64,000 bases of DNA from JAWWOW01 sp033851265 (GCA_033851265.1 JAWWOW010000016.1:1-64000); one strand, 5' to 3'; counted from the stretch's first letter, positions 54,136-62,069 are shown. Made by a program: numbers and translations. The notes: generated by a model from the sequence alone, not told the origin.

Positions 54136-54752
54136 TGGTCACGGTCCGGCCTGCTCGCGAAGACGATCTCGACGCTGTCTCCATGCTGACCGTCGAGGCA
54201 TACACGCAGGACGGCTACATCAGCGCCGACTACGACTACATCAACGTGTTGGCCAACGCACGTGCGCGCTACGCCGATGGCGGGCTCTGGGTAGCCGAGC
54301 TCGCCGATGCGATCGTCGGCACCGTCAAGTTCGCGCCGTACGGATCGGCGTACGCCGAGATAAGCAAACCAGGGGAAGCCGAGTTCCGCATGCTCGGGGT
54401 CTCATCTGCAGCACGCCGCCACGGTGTCGGCATGGCACTCGTGCAGCAATGCACCGACCTGGCCTACCAAATGGGGTCCCCGGTGCTCCGCTTGTGCACG
54501 CAACCCGAACGGGTCGCCGCGATCGCGCTCTACGAGCGGTTGGGTTTCGTCCGCACCGAGGATCTCGACTGGATGCCAGAACCCGGCGTGCAGTTGATCG
54601 CATACGCCCTCGACCTTCGCGCTCACGACGACGGCGCCCGAGATCTCGAACCGCCGCGCTACTGCGGTGTCTGCGGACGGCGCATGGTGGTGCAGGTGAC
54701 TCCGCACGGTTGGACCGCGCACTGTTCGGTCCACGGCACCCGCCGCGGGTGA
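54135..54752 (+). CDS. GNAT acetyltransferase fused to a BsaP-like biotin synthase auxiliary domain
   Basis: This is a 205 aa protein from the GTG at 54135, overlapping the bioB TAG by one base. Residues 1 to about 158 form a GNAT domain (GVSSAARRHGVGMALVQQCT motif A; LYERLGFVRTEDLDW motif B). The last 32 residues carry YCGVCGRRMVVQV and AHCSVHG with C177, C180, C197 and H200. This matches the conserved Cys/His motif of BsaP, the small protein that mycobacterial BioB needs, normally about 80 aa and stand-alone. The fusion and the GNAT substrate are unexplained. Confidence 0.8.
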   Translation: MVTVRPAREDDLDAVSMLTVEAYTQDGYISADYDYINVLANARARYADGGLWVAELADAIVGTVKFAPYGSAYAEISKPGEAEFRMLGVSSAARRHGVGMALVQQCTDLAYQMGSPVLRLCTQPERVAAIALYERLGFVRTEDLDWMPEPGVQLIAYALDLRAHDDGARDLEPPRYCGVCGRRMVVQVTPHGWTAHCSVHGTRRG

Positions 54753-54753
54753 C

Positions 54754-55836
54754 CTAAGCGACGAGGCCGAGGCGACGCAGCTCGACGGTGAGGTCGTGCG
54801 GGCTCGTCGAGGCCGCCATCGCCGCTTCGAGGGTGACGACACCGTCGCGGATGAGGGCAACCAGGTGCTGGTCGAAGGTCTGCATCCCGTAGTACGCGCC
54901 CTCAGCGATCAGCGCGTTCATGGTCGACGTCTTGTCGGGGTCGACGATGGCGTCGGAAACGCGACCGGTGTTGATGCAGATTTCCATCGACACGCAACGA
55001 CCTTCGCCATCGGCACGAGGGACCAGCCGCTGACAGATGATGCCGCGCAATGCACCGGCGAGCGACAGGCGGACCTGCTTCTGCTCATGCGGTGGGAAGA
55101 AGTCGATGACGCGGTTGATGGTCTCCTGCGCATCGGTTGTGTGCAGCGTCGACATGACGAAGTGACCGGTCTCTGCAGCGGCGAGCGCCGCGCGGACCGT
55201 CTCCATGTCACGCATCTCACCGACGAGGATGACGTCGGGGTCCTGCCGCATCGCCGCACGGAGGGCGGTGGAGAAGTCGTCGGTGTCGACGCGCACCTCG
55301 CGCTGGTTGATCATCGCCAGCTTGTCGAAGTGCAAGACCTCGATGGGGTCTTCGATCGTGACGACGTGCGTCTCACGGTTGTTGTTGATGTGGTCGATCA
55401 TTCCCGCGAGCGTTGTCGTCTTACCGGAACCCGTCGGGCCAGTGACCAGGACGAGTCCACGGGGCTCGAGAGCCAGCGACGCCAGCACCGGGGGCAAGCC
55501 CAGGTCGTCCAGCGGGATTGCACCGACGGCGACGCGGCGGAAAACCAGGCCGGCGCTGCCCCGGGAGCGGAACGCGTTGACGCGGAACCGGCCCACGCCC
55601 GACATCGAGTAGGCGAAGTCGGCCTCGTTGGACCGGCGGAACTCCTCGATGAGGTCGGCGCGGAGGACCTCGGCGACCATTTGCTCGGTGTCGGAGGCGG
55701 TCAGATCGCGGGTCTGGAGCTTGCGCAGGCGGCCATCGATACGCACCCGGGGCGGGGAGCCCACCTTGCAGTGCAGGTCGGAGCCCCCACACTCCACGAG
55801 GGCACGCAGGAATGGCTCGATCGTCGGCGCGCTCAC
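54754..55836 (-). CDS. pilT: PilT/GspE-family ATPase, PilT-like
   Basis: This type IV pilus retraction-type ATPase (360 aa) has an N-terminal PAS-like domain (GGSDLHCKVGSPPRVRIDG), Walker A GPTGSGKTTT (about 135-144), the Asp box VVTIEDPIEV, Walker B VILVGEMRDMETVR and the His box STLHTTDA. The PilT AIRNLIRE motif is not seen at its usual place; the end is SPHDLTVELRRLGLVA. No pilin or other pilus gene is in the window. It lies 45 bases downstream of the biotin-carrier gene on the same strand. It may act with pilus genes elsewhere or as a PilU/other T2SS-type ATPase. Confidence 0.88.
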   Translation of the reverse strand: MSAPTIEPFLRALVECGGSDLHCKVGSPPRVRIDGRLRKLQTRDLTASDTEQMVAEVLRADLIEEFRRSNEADFAYSMSGVGRFRVNAFRSRGSAGLVFRRVAVGAIPLDDLGLPPVLASLALEPRGLVLVTGPTGSGKTTTLAGMIDHINNNRETHVVTIEDPIEVLHFDKLAMINQREVRVDTDDFSTALRAAMRQDPDVILVGEMRDMETVRAALAAAETGHFVMSTLHTTDAQETINRVIDFFPPHEQKQVRLSLAGALRGIICQRLVPRADGEGRCVSMEICINTGRVSDAIVDPDKTSTMNALIAEGAYYGMQTFDQHLVALIRDGVVTLEAAMAASTSPHDLTVELRRLGLVA

Positions 55837-55881
55837 ACGGGGTTTTTCGGCGTCCGGAGGGCCTGGCTTGACCCTTCCGGG

Positions 55882-56097
55882 CTAGGAGATGACTGCGATG
55901 ACGTCGCCCTCCTGGACGACGTCCCCCTCGCTGACTCTGAGCTCGGAAACGGTCCCTGACCCTTCGGCCAGGACCGGAATCTCCATCTTCATGGACTCGA
56001 GGATGACCAGCGTGTCCCCGTCCTCGACCGCATCGCCCTGGGCCACCACGACTTTCCAGACGTTCGCGACCATCTCCGCGCGGACCTCGGTGGCCAC
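55882..56097 (-). CDS. Small biotinyl/lipoyl carrier protein (TB7.3-like)
   Basis: This 71-residue protein is a bare biotinyl domain. The biotinylation motif is ESMKMEIPV with K37 as the attachment site. GTG at 56097 has GAGAGGAG upstream; earlier open codons overlap the enoyl-CoA hydratase stop and encode nothing conserved. It matches mycobacterial TB7.3, a known biotinylated protein encoded near pdtaS. With the biotin carboxylase two genes upstream it may form a carboxylase whose carboxyltransferase is elsewhere. Confidence 0.9.
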   Translation of the reverse strand: MATEVRAEMVANVWKVVVAQGDAVEDGDTLVILESMKMEIPVLAEGSGTVSELRVSEGDVVQEGDVIAVIS

Positions 56098-56155
56098 CCA
56101 GCGCTCCTCTCGTCGTCCTGCGCTTGTACCGGCGCGAATCCAACCACAGGCGAGG

Positions 56156-56932
56156 TCAGCGGCCCGTGTAGTTCGGCGGGCGCTTGTCGAAGAAGGCCGC
56201 CACGCCCTCGGCCGCATCGCGGGTGGTCGTCAGGAGCGACAACTGCGCCTGCATCGCTTCGAGCGCGGGAGCGAGGGTGGCCTCTTCGACCGTCTGCCAG
56301 GCCGCCTTGCCCAGGCGGACGGCCACCGGCGGTGCCGCGGCGAGCTTGGCGACGTAGGCCTCGACGTCTGCGTCGAACGACTCAGCGGGGCGTACGGCGC
56401 TCACCAAGCCCATCCGAAAGGCTGTCTCCGCGTCGACGCGTTCGGCCGAAAGCATCAGGTGCATCGCGTGCTTCGGTGAGACATGTCGGGCCAGCAGCGC
56501 GCTGACCATGAACGGCCACAACCCGAGGTTGACCTCGGGCAACCCGAACTCCGCAGCCGACGACGCCAGCGCGACGTCGCAGCCGAGTACGAGTCCAACA
56601 CCCCCCGCCAGGGTCAGTCCCTGCACTCGCGCAATCACAGGCCGCGGACACGCGCGCATCGCGAGGATGACGTCGCGCAGCAGGCCACGCCCCTGGTGTT
56701 GCTCCAACCCAGTCGCGTCGTTGGTCATGACACCGAGATCCGCACCTGAGCAGAACACGCGATCTCCCGCACCGGTGATGACAACGACGCGGGTCTCGTC
56801 ATCGGCTCCGACGCCAGTCAGCTCGCGCAACATGCCGCGCATCACTTCGCCGGATAACGCATTGCGCTTGTCCTCACGGTCGATCGTCAGCCGGAGTACG
56901 CCACCGTCACGATCCACGCGGAGGTCGGTCAC
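56156..56932 (-). CDS. Enoyl-CoA hydratase/isomerase family protein
   Basis: This crotonase-fold protein (258 aa) has an oxyanion-hole segment DRVFCSGADLGVM and a second glycine loop GGVGLVLGCDVALAS with the catalytic-region AEFGLPEVNLGL. It overlaps accC by four bases and precedes the biotin carrier. In mycobacteria such echA genes stand near carboxylases too. The reaction (hydration, isomerisation or decarboxylation) cannot be assigned from sequence. Confidence 0.9.
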   Translation of the reverse strand: MTDLRVDRDGGVLRLTIDREDKRNALSGEVMRGMLRELTGVGADDETRVVVITGAGDRVFCSGADLGVMTNDATGLEQHQGRGLLRDVILAMRACPRPVIARVQGLTLAGGVGLVLGCDVALASSAAEFGLPEVNLGLWPFMVSALLARHVSPKHAMHLMLSAERVDAETAFRMGLVSAVRPAESFDADVEAYVAKLAAAPPVAVRLGKAAWQTVEEATLAPALEAMQAQLSLLTTTRDAAEGVAAFFDKRPPNYTGR

Positions 56933-58269
56933 GCGCGCATTCTCTCGATAAGCCCGGTGTCATACTGCCCCGACACGAAAGATTCGTTGTCGAGCAGCTC
57001 GGTGAAGAACGGCAAGTTCGTCTTCAGGCCGGTGATCGTGAAATCTCCGACGGCCGCGCGCGATCGGTCGAGCGCTTCGCTGCGGTCCGCGCCAAACACG
57101 CAGAGTTTGGCGAGCAGCGGGTCGTAGTGGGGCGTGACCGTTGACCCCGCGGCGTACCCCGCATCAACGCGAATGCCTTCGCCCCGCGGCTCCACCCACT
57201 CCTCGATCTGGCCGGGCGAGGGCAGGAAGCGCTTTGGGTCTTCGGCGTACACCCGAAACTCGATGGCATGTCCGTGCAGGCGCACATCCGCGACGTCGAA
57301 CGACACGTCCTCGCCAGCCGCAATGCGTAGCTGTTGCTCGACAATGTCGATGCCGGTGACGAGCTCGGTTATCGGGTGTTCGACCTGCAGCCGCGTGTTC
57401 ATCTCGAGGAAGACGAACTCCTGTGCGGCCGGATCGACGAGGCACTCAACCGTGCCGGCGTTGCGATAGCCGACGGCTTCGCCCGCGCGAACGGCTGCAG
57501 CGAGCATCCGAGCGCGCAGCTCGTCGGTGACACCCGGCGAGGGCGTTTCCTCGGCCACCTTCTGGTGCCGACGCTGCACCGAACAGTCGCGCTCCCCCAG
57601 GGCGACCACGGTGCCATCGTTCCGCCCCAGAATCTGCACCTCGACATGCCGGGCGTCGGGGATGAGCCGCTCGAGGAAGATTGCTGGGCTGGAGAAGAAC
57701 CGCTCTGCTCGTGTTCGTGCCGTCTCGTACGCCGCACGCAAGCTTTCGTCGTCTGTGGCGACGCCCATGCCGATGCCACCACCGCCGGCAGCGGCCTTGA
57801 CCATCACGGGATAGCCGATCTCGCGCGCCGCGGTCAGCGCTGCGTCCACGGATGGCACCGGGTCCCGCGTACCAACGGCGACAGGGACCCCGGCGTCGGA
57901 CATCAGGTTGCGGGCTTTGACCTTGTCGCCCATCGACGCAATGGCGTCAGGCGACGGGCCAACCCAGACGAGCCCTGCCTCGATGACTGCCGCGGCGAAC
58001 TCCGCGCTCTCTGCCAGGAATCCGTACCCCGGGTGGACGGCGGTGGCTCCGGATTGCTTCGCCGCCTCGATCATTTTCGCGATGTCGAGGTAGCTCTGCG
58101 CCGGAGGTGGTGGCCCGATGAGCAGCGACTCGTCCGCCTCGACGACGTACGGCAACCGTGCGTCCGCCTCGGAATACACCGCGATTGCCCGCAGGCCGAG
58201 CCGTTGCGCAGACCGGATGATCCGTCGCGCAATCTCGCCCCGGTTGGCGACGAGCAGCGATTCGAACAC
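56929..58269 (-). CDS. accC: Biotin carboxylase subunit of an acyl-CoA carboxylase
   Basis: This ATP-grasp biotin carboxylase (446 aa) has the N-terminal LLVANRGEIARRI, glycine loop KAAAGGGGIGMG, and the catalytic EMNTRLQVEHPITE with HPGYGFLAE earlier. It lacks a fused BCCP domain, so it is shorter than actinobacterial AccA3-type alpha subunits (about 590-670 aa), and needs a separate carrier, probably the TB7.3-like protein downstream. The GTG follows TAGTGT and 7 bases. No carboxyltransferase gene is present in the window. Confidence 0.93.
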   Translation of the reverse strand: MFESLLVANRGEIARRIIRSAQRLGLRAIAVYSEADARLPYVVEADESLLIGPPPPAQSYLDIAKMIEAAKQSGATAVHPGYGFLAESAEFAAAVIEAGLVWVGPSPDAIASMGDKVKARNLMSDAGVPVAVGTRDPVPSVDAALTAAREIGYPVMVKAAAGGGGIGMGVATDDESLRAAYETARTRAERFFSSPAIFLERLIPDARHVEVQILGRNDGTVVALGERDCSVQRRHQKVAEETPSPGVTDELRARMLAAAVRAGEAVGYRNAGTVECLVDPAAQEFVFLEMNTRLQVEHPITELVTGIDIVEQQLRIAAGEDVSFDVADVRLHGHAIEFRVYAEDPKRFLPSPGQIEEWVEPRGEGIRVDAGYAAGSTVTPHYDPLLAKLCVFGADRSEALDRSRAAVGDFTITGLKTNLPFFTELLDNESFVSGQYDTGLIERMRA

Positions 58270-58276
58270 CTACCGC

Positions 58277-58282
58277 ACACTA
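58277..58282 (-). promoter_or_regulatory. Leaderless -10 element for accC
   Basis: TAGTGT on the minus strand lies 7 bases before the accC GTG, in the 18-base gap to the divergent DUF5317-like gene. Confidence 0.55.
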
Positions 58283-58287
58283 CCGAG

Positions 58288-58830
58288 GTGGGCATCCTCG
58301 GCTGCGTCATGGTTGGCGCGCTCGTCATCGGCTGGGTGACGGGCGGGAGCTTGGCACGACTAGGTGACGTACCGCTGCACGGATGGCGCCTCGTGATCGC
58401 CGCAGTGGTGGCTGCCACGGTAGGCGTACTCGTCGCGTCAACGGGTGGTGCCGTTGGTCGTGCAGGCGGCGTCGCTGGGCTGGTCGGCGCCGCGGCCTGC
58501 CTGCTCGTGCTGATGACGCGCAACCGTCGGGTCGAAGGCGTGCCGCTCATTGCCGCCGGACTGTTGCTCAACGCAGTAGTGATCGGCGCGAACGGCGCGA
58601 TGCCGGTGTCGCTATATGCGCAGTCGCGAGCCGGTGTGTCGACAACGACGCTCGTTGAAGGCAACAGTCCCCGTCATGAGGTCGCTGGTCCGGAGACACG
58701 GTTGCGCCGACTCGGGGACGTGATCCCCGTGGCACTTCCGCTGCGGCCCGAGACAGTCAGCCCGGGCGACATCCTCATCGTTGCGGGTGCGGGCCTGCTC
58801 ATCCTTGCCGGCATGCACCGGCGGGCGTAA
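58288..58830 (+). CDS. DUF5317-like membrane protein
   Basis: This protein is 180 aa from the GTG at 58288. Four hydrophobic segments cover residues 1-100, followed by LIAAGLLLNAVVIGANGAMPVS and a C-terminal helix. The pattern GxxxNxxVIxxNGxMP, then a soluble loop and LGDVIPVALPLRPETVSPGDIL, is that of DUF5317 proteins, of unknown function and often encoded beside HD-GYP genes. It converges with the degenerate HD gene with no gap. Confidence 0.8.
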   Translation: MGILGCVMVGALVIGWVTGGSLARLGDVPLHGWRLVIAAVVAATVGVLVASTGGAVGRAGGVAGLVGAAACLLVLMTRNRRVEGVPLIAAGLLLNAVVIGANGAMPVSLYAQSRAGVSTTTLVEGNSPRHEVAGPETRLRRLGDVIPVALPLRPETVSPGDILIVAGAGLLILAGMHRRA

Positions 58831-60135
58831 CTAGCTGATCAGGGCGAGGCTGATCCCGCTGCGCCGCAGCACGCGATCCAGTGCTTCGACAACGCGCGGG
58901 TCGTACTCGACGGCCGTCCCCAGCCGGAGTCGTTCGAGTGCGGCCTCGCTCGTCGCACGATCCGTGCGATCACCGACGAGGTCGTCGAATGCGTTAGCGA
59001 CCTTGATGATGCGACTCGCAACAGGGAGATCTGCGTCCGCACCTTCGCCGGCGTGCCGGTATGGGTCGGCTTGGCGCTCGACGATGTCAGCGACGCGCTC
59101 GAGCGTGCCCGTCGTACGAATGATGTCGGCACCGAGCTCGGCGATGCGGCGGCGCTCGACCGGGGCGACGACGAGGGTTGCCCCGCCCGGGATCGGGTCG
59201 GTGAACGACAGTTGACCGATGTCGTGCATGAGCGCGGCGTACTCGAGGTCGAGCAACTCCGCCTCGCTCAGTCCTACTTCATGCCCCAACGCGACCGAGA
59301 GAGTGCTGACGCGGCGCGAGTGTCCCGGCTCGACGTAGCCGCCGACTTCGGTGACTCGAGACAGCGCGCGGATCGTCTGCAGTGATGTAGCGCGGATCGT
59401 GGCGAAGCGACGAATCGAGAACTGCGTCACGAGCAGCGGAATGGTGAAGACGGGCAGGGCCCACAGACCGAGGGGACGCGCAGCCAATGCGATCAACACG
59501 CCCGTCGCACCGATCGCAGCGCCGATGCCGCCGGATGCGCGAACCTCGTCACGCAACGCGGTACGCAGTCGGACGGGGTCACCACCTGCGCGGACCACGC
59601 TGCTGAGCACGGCGTCCATGCTCCCCGCGAGGATCACTGCGCCGAGCATGGCGAGGACCGTCAAGCTCTCGTGGCCACGCAGCTCGTCGGCGTACGGCCG
59701 GAACAACGCAGCGGTGGCAGCGGCAAGCAGCACGCGACGCCCGACGTCTTCGAGGTGCGCCGACCTACCCGCAGCGAGGTAGGGCAACGAACCGACCGTC
59801 GCTGCAAACGCGGTGACCGCAGCAACCTGCCAGGCGTCGTACCGCGTCATGGTGCCGTTGACCTCGAGCACAAGTGCATAGGCCAGAGCTGCAGCAACGC
59901 CGACGGGTGCAAGCTCGCGCTCACCTGGCAGTCGAACCCGAACGACTTCCCCGACCGCGATCAGCACGGCGAACGCTGCGGTGATGCCCGGTTGCACGAG
60001 TCCGTGTGCAGCCGTCTCTGCGACAGCGGCGACGGCAACAAGGGCTGCCAGTGCAATGACGAGTCCGGCACCCGTGCGAGGCGTGTCGCCACGACGTCGC
60101 ACGACGACAGGCTGTGGTGGGAACTCGTTGTTCAT
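58831..60135 (-). CDS. Membrane HD-domain protein, degenerate HD-GYP
   Basis: This protein is 434 aa from the ATG at 60135. An N-terminal membrane domain of about eight helices (residues 20-240) precedes an HD domain: SRVTEVGGYVEPGHSRRVS, then ALMHDIGQLSF with the HD pair, and later VANAFDDLVGDRTDR. The GYP segment is lost: where HD-GYP proteins have HHExxDGxGYP there is RQADPYRHAGEG, and the Lys after HDIG is Gln. It is probably inactive on cyclic di-GMP or altered in substrate. ATGA coupling to the intact HD-GYP gene suggests the two proteins work as a pair. Confidence 0.83.
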   Translation of the reverse strand: MNNEFPPQPVVVRRRGDTPRTGAGLVIALAALVAVAAVAETAAHGLVQPGITAAFAVLIAVGEVVRVRLPGERELAPVGVAAALAYALVLEVNGTMTRYDAWQVAAVTAFAATVGSLPYLAAGRSAHLEDVGRRVLLAAATAALFRPYADELRGHESLTVLAMLGAVILAGSMDAVLSSVVRAGGDPVRLRTALRDEVRASGGIGAAIGATGVLIALAARPLGLWALPVFTIPLLVTQFSIRRFATIRATSLQTIRALSRVTEVGGYVEPGHSRRVSTLSVALGHEVGLSEAELLDLEYAALMHDIGQLSFTDPIPGGATLVVAPVERRRIAELGADIIRTTGTLERVADIVERQADPYRHAGEGADADLPVASRIIKVANAFDDLVGDRTDRATSEAALERLRLGTAVEYDPRVVEALDRVLRRSGISLALIS

Positions 60136-61496
60136 GACGCATGCCTCGGTACTGACGCCGCCGGGTCCGGCTGACCTGTCGGCCGCGGAAGGAGGGTGCC
60201 GTCGCGAGCCACAAGTTCGCCGTGGAACTCCTCCGGGTGCGCTTCCCAGCCATGCTTCTCGAGGGCTCGGACCAGTGCGTCGACCGCCTCGACGTCGAAC
60301 TGCGCCCCCTCCCACTTGCGGAGCTCGGTGACGGCTTCCTCAACCGACTTGGCGGAGCGGTAGGACCGCGTCGACGTCATCGAGTCAAACGCGTCCGCGA
60401 CCATGATGATGCGCGCGAACTCCGGGATCTCTTCGCCGGTCAGGCCCATCGGGTAACCGCGACCGTCCATGCGCTCATGATGATGAACGACGCCCGTTAG
60501 CGCGTCTTTCAAGAACGTGATCTCGCGCAGCATCTCGTAGCCGCGCATCGGGTGCAGCTTGATCGCGTCGAACTCGGTGTCGTTGAGCTTGCCTTGCTTC
60601 TGCAGCACCTTGGTCGGTACGCCGAGCTTGCCGACGTCGTGCAGCATGCCGGCGTACCGGATGACATTGACGCGGTCCTCGCGCATTCCCCACTCGCGCG
60701 CGATGAGCACCGTGGCGCGGGACACCCGCTCGGAGTGACCCCGGGTGTAGTAGTCCTTGGTTTCTACCGCCTGGATGAGGGATCGCACGGTCGAGTCGTA
60801 AGCCTGCTGCTCTGCGGCGTATTGCGCGAAGGTCCAGCGCGCAACGAGCAAGGGAACAAGCACCAAGATGCCGGCAAGGATGGACACCCTGACCCAGAGA
60901 ACGGCCATGAGCAGGCCGAGGATGCCGTAGGCGAGGTACGAGATCGCCGCCCACGACAGGCTCCCCCACCACACCGCCATCAGTGAGGACCCCTCGGTCT
61001 TCGCAACAACGATGCTGACGAGCGTTGCGTTGACCAGGTAGTAGGTCGCAGTGACGAGCGCCGACACCAGCAACAACTGAGCGACATCGAGGCGAGCATC
61101 TGTCAGCGCGTCCCGACCACCACCGACGGCGAGATAGACACCGCCGGCCGCCAGCCCGGCGAGACTGAACTGTGCCGAGTTGAAGACGCGCTTCATTGCG
61201 AACGAGTTCTTAACCCTGAATTGCGCGCCGTCGAGCAACCCAACCAATCCGGCGCCGAGCGGACCCGTCAGTAGGACAGCGGCCATTCCGACGGCAAAGC
61301 TGGTTGAGGTTCGCAGGCGTGACGACGATTGGATTCCAAGAGACGCGCAAAGCCAGAAGAGGCCAGCCAACGTCAGCACTGAAAGCCACGACTCGCCGCC
61401 GCTGGGCCGCGCAAACCAAGAGACGGTCAATCCAGTCGCCGCAGCTATGACCAATGCGACGACATACAGCTTCACGCTGCGGGGGATCGTCGTCAC
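60132..61496 (-). CDS. Membrane-bound HD-GYP phosphodiesterase
   Basis: This 454 aa protein (GTG start) has an N-terminal membrane sensor with about seven to eight helices (residues 8-235). The HD-GYP domain follows: TRGHSERVSRATV, AGMLHDVGKLGVP, KLHPMRGYEML, VVHHHERMDGRGYPMGL and ARIIMVADAFDSMTSTRSYR. All metal ligands and the GYP motif are present, so hydrolysis of cyclic di-GMP is likely. It ends in a 40-residue hydrophilic tail. It is the first gene of a pair with the degenerate paralogue. Confidence 0.93.
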   Translation of the reverse strand: MTTIPRSVKLYVVALVIAAATGLTVSWFARPSGGESWLSVLTLAGLFWLCASLGIQSSSRLRTSTSFAVGMAAVLLTGPLGAGLVGLLDGAQFRVKNSFAMKRVFNSAQFSLAGLAAGGVYLAVGGGRDALTDARLDVAQLLLVSALVTATYYLVNATLVSIVVAKTEGSSLMAVWWGSLSWAAISYLAYGILGLLMAVLWVRVSILAGILVLVPLLVARWTFAQYAAEQQAYDSTVRSLIQAVETKDYYTRGHSERVSRATVLIAREWGMREDRVNVIRYAGMLHDVGKLGVPTKVLQKQGKLNDTEFDAIKLHPMRGYEMLREITFLKDALTGVVHHHERMDGRGYPMGLTGEEIPEFARIIMVADAFDSMTSTRSYRSAKSVEEAVTELRKWEGAQFDVEAVDALVRALEKHGWEAHPEEFHGELVARDGTLLPRPTGQPDPAASVPRHAS

Positions 61497-61571
61497 TCGC
61501 CGGCTCCAGGGGAAGAGTTCGCAGACGGGGAGACGGGGACCGACAGGCTCTGGCGCTGAACCCGGCCCGGA

Positions 61572-61637
61572 TTAACTCCAGGAGTGGCCAGCACCTGCGG
61601 AAAGGATGTGCTCGATCACCGCAGCAATTTTCTTCAT
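61572..61637 (-). CDS. Possible 21-codon leader peptide upstream of the HD-GYP gene
   Basis: ATG at 61637 to TAA at 61572 encodes MKKIAAVIEHILSAGAGHSW plus one Ser. It lies 75 bases before the HD-GYP start on the same strand, with a G-rich stretch upstream but no clean ribosome site. The length is within what chance allows; included only because it ends in a run with normal codons and precedes a signalling gene. Confidence 0.2.
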   Translation of the reverse strand: MKKIAAVIEHILSAGAGHSWS

Positions 61638-61656
61638 GTGGGCTATCGCCCCCCAA

Positions 61657-61697
61657 CGGATCGATGTCACAGGCACCGCTATGCCTGTGCGGATCCG
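61657..61697. repeat. Two-tier hairpin in the intergenic region
   Basis: An outer stem CGGATC/GATCCG (61657-61662 and 61692-61697) encloses a 5/2 internal loop and a perfect 8 bp inner stem CACAGGCA/TGCCTGTG (61668-61675 and 61682-61689) with a 6-base loop. It could be a structured leader for the small gene at 61727 or a protein-binding site. Confidence 0.6.
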
Positions 61698-61726
61698 CTC
61701 CGCTAAGAACAAAAGGGAAAGCCAAA

Positions 61727-61885
61727 ATGAAGGTCCTGCCGGTCCCGATCTCCCCGTCTGCAGTTGTCAAGCTCGCCGACCCCGCGCCCGGCGGTTGTAA
61801 AGCCTTTGCTCGAGCCATTCACTCCAGTGTGTTTCGTGTTAATTGGAGTGAACCGTTGAGGTCACAGATCGTCAAGGGAAACTAA
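61727..61885 (+). CDS. Possible small gene (52 codons), function unknown
   Basis: ATG at 61727 is preceded by AAGGGA with an 8-base gap, a good ribosome site. The predicted product begins MKVLPVPISPSAVVKLADPA, has a single Cys, is basic overall and has no membrane helix or known motif. A structured hairpin lies just upstream and a 9 bp inverted repeat lies inside the frame. Codon choice is less G/C-biased at third positions than in flanking genes, so it may be a chance frame inside a non-coding RNA. Confidence 0.3.
   Translation: MKVLPVPISPSAVVKLADPAPGGCKAFARAIHSSVFRVNWSEPLRSQIVKGN
61818..61852. repeat. Perfect 9 bp inverted repeat, 17-base spacer
   Basis: TTCACTCCA (61818-61826) and TGGAGTGAA (61844-61852) flank GTGTGTTTCGTGTTAAT. 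It could fold in RNA or bind a dimeric regulator. It is embedded in the AT-richer segment. Confidence 0.55.
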
Positions 61886-62063
61886 CGAATAATGACCATC
61901 CCGGTTACGGGGTTCCTTGGTCCCTCGACGTAGGTCCCCACCTGCTTGAGGCGTTTAGACACGCTACCCCGACGTCTGTCCCCTCGTGTCCCAAACGAGA
62001 AATTTCGCGACGCACCGTTCGAGATTGGTGCGAATGCAGCGCACACCGTGATCAATCGGCCGG

Positions 62064-62069
62064 TACCCT
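62064..62069 (+). promoter_or_regulatory. Candidate -10 element upstream of the gene at 62130
   Basis: TACCCT lies 60 bases before the ATG at 62130, implying a leader of about 55 bases. The -35 is not evident. Confidence 0.35.

Noticed and set aside
61497..61730. Cyclic di-GMP riboswitch near the HD-GYP genes
   Set aside because: I looked for the GEMM core (conserved GCAAAGCC-type segment and tetraloop receptor) on both strands and did not find it.
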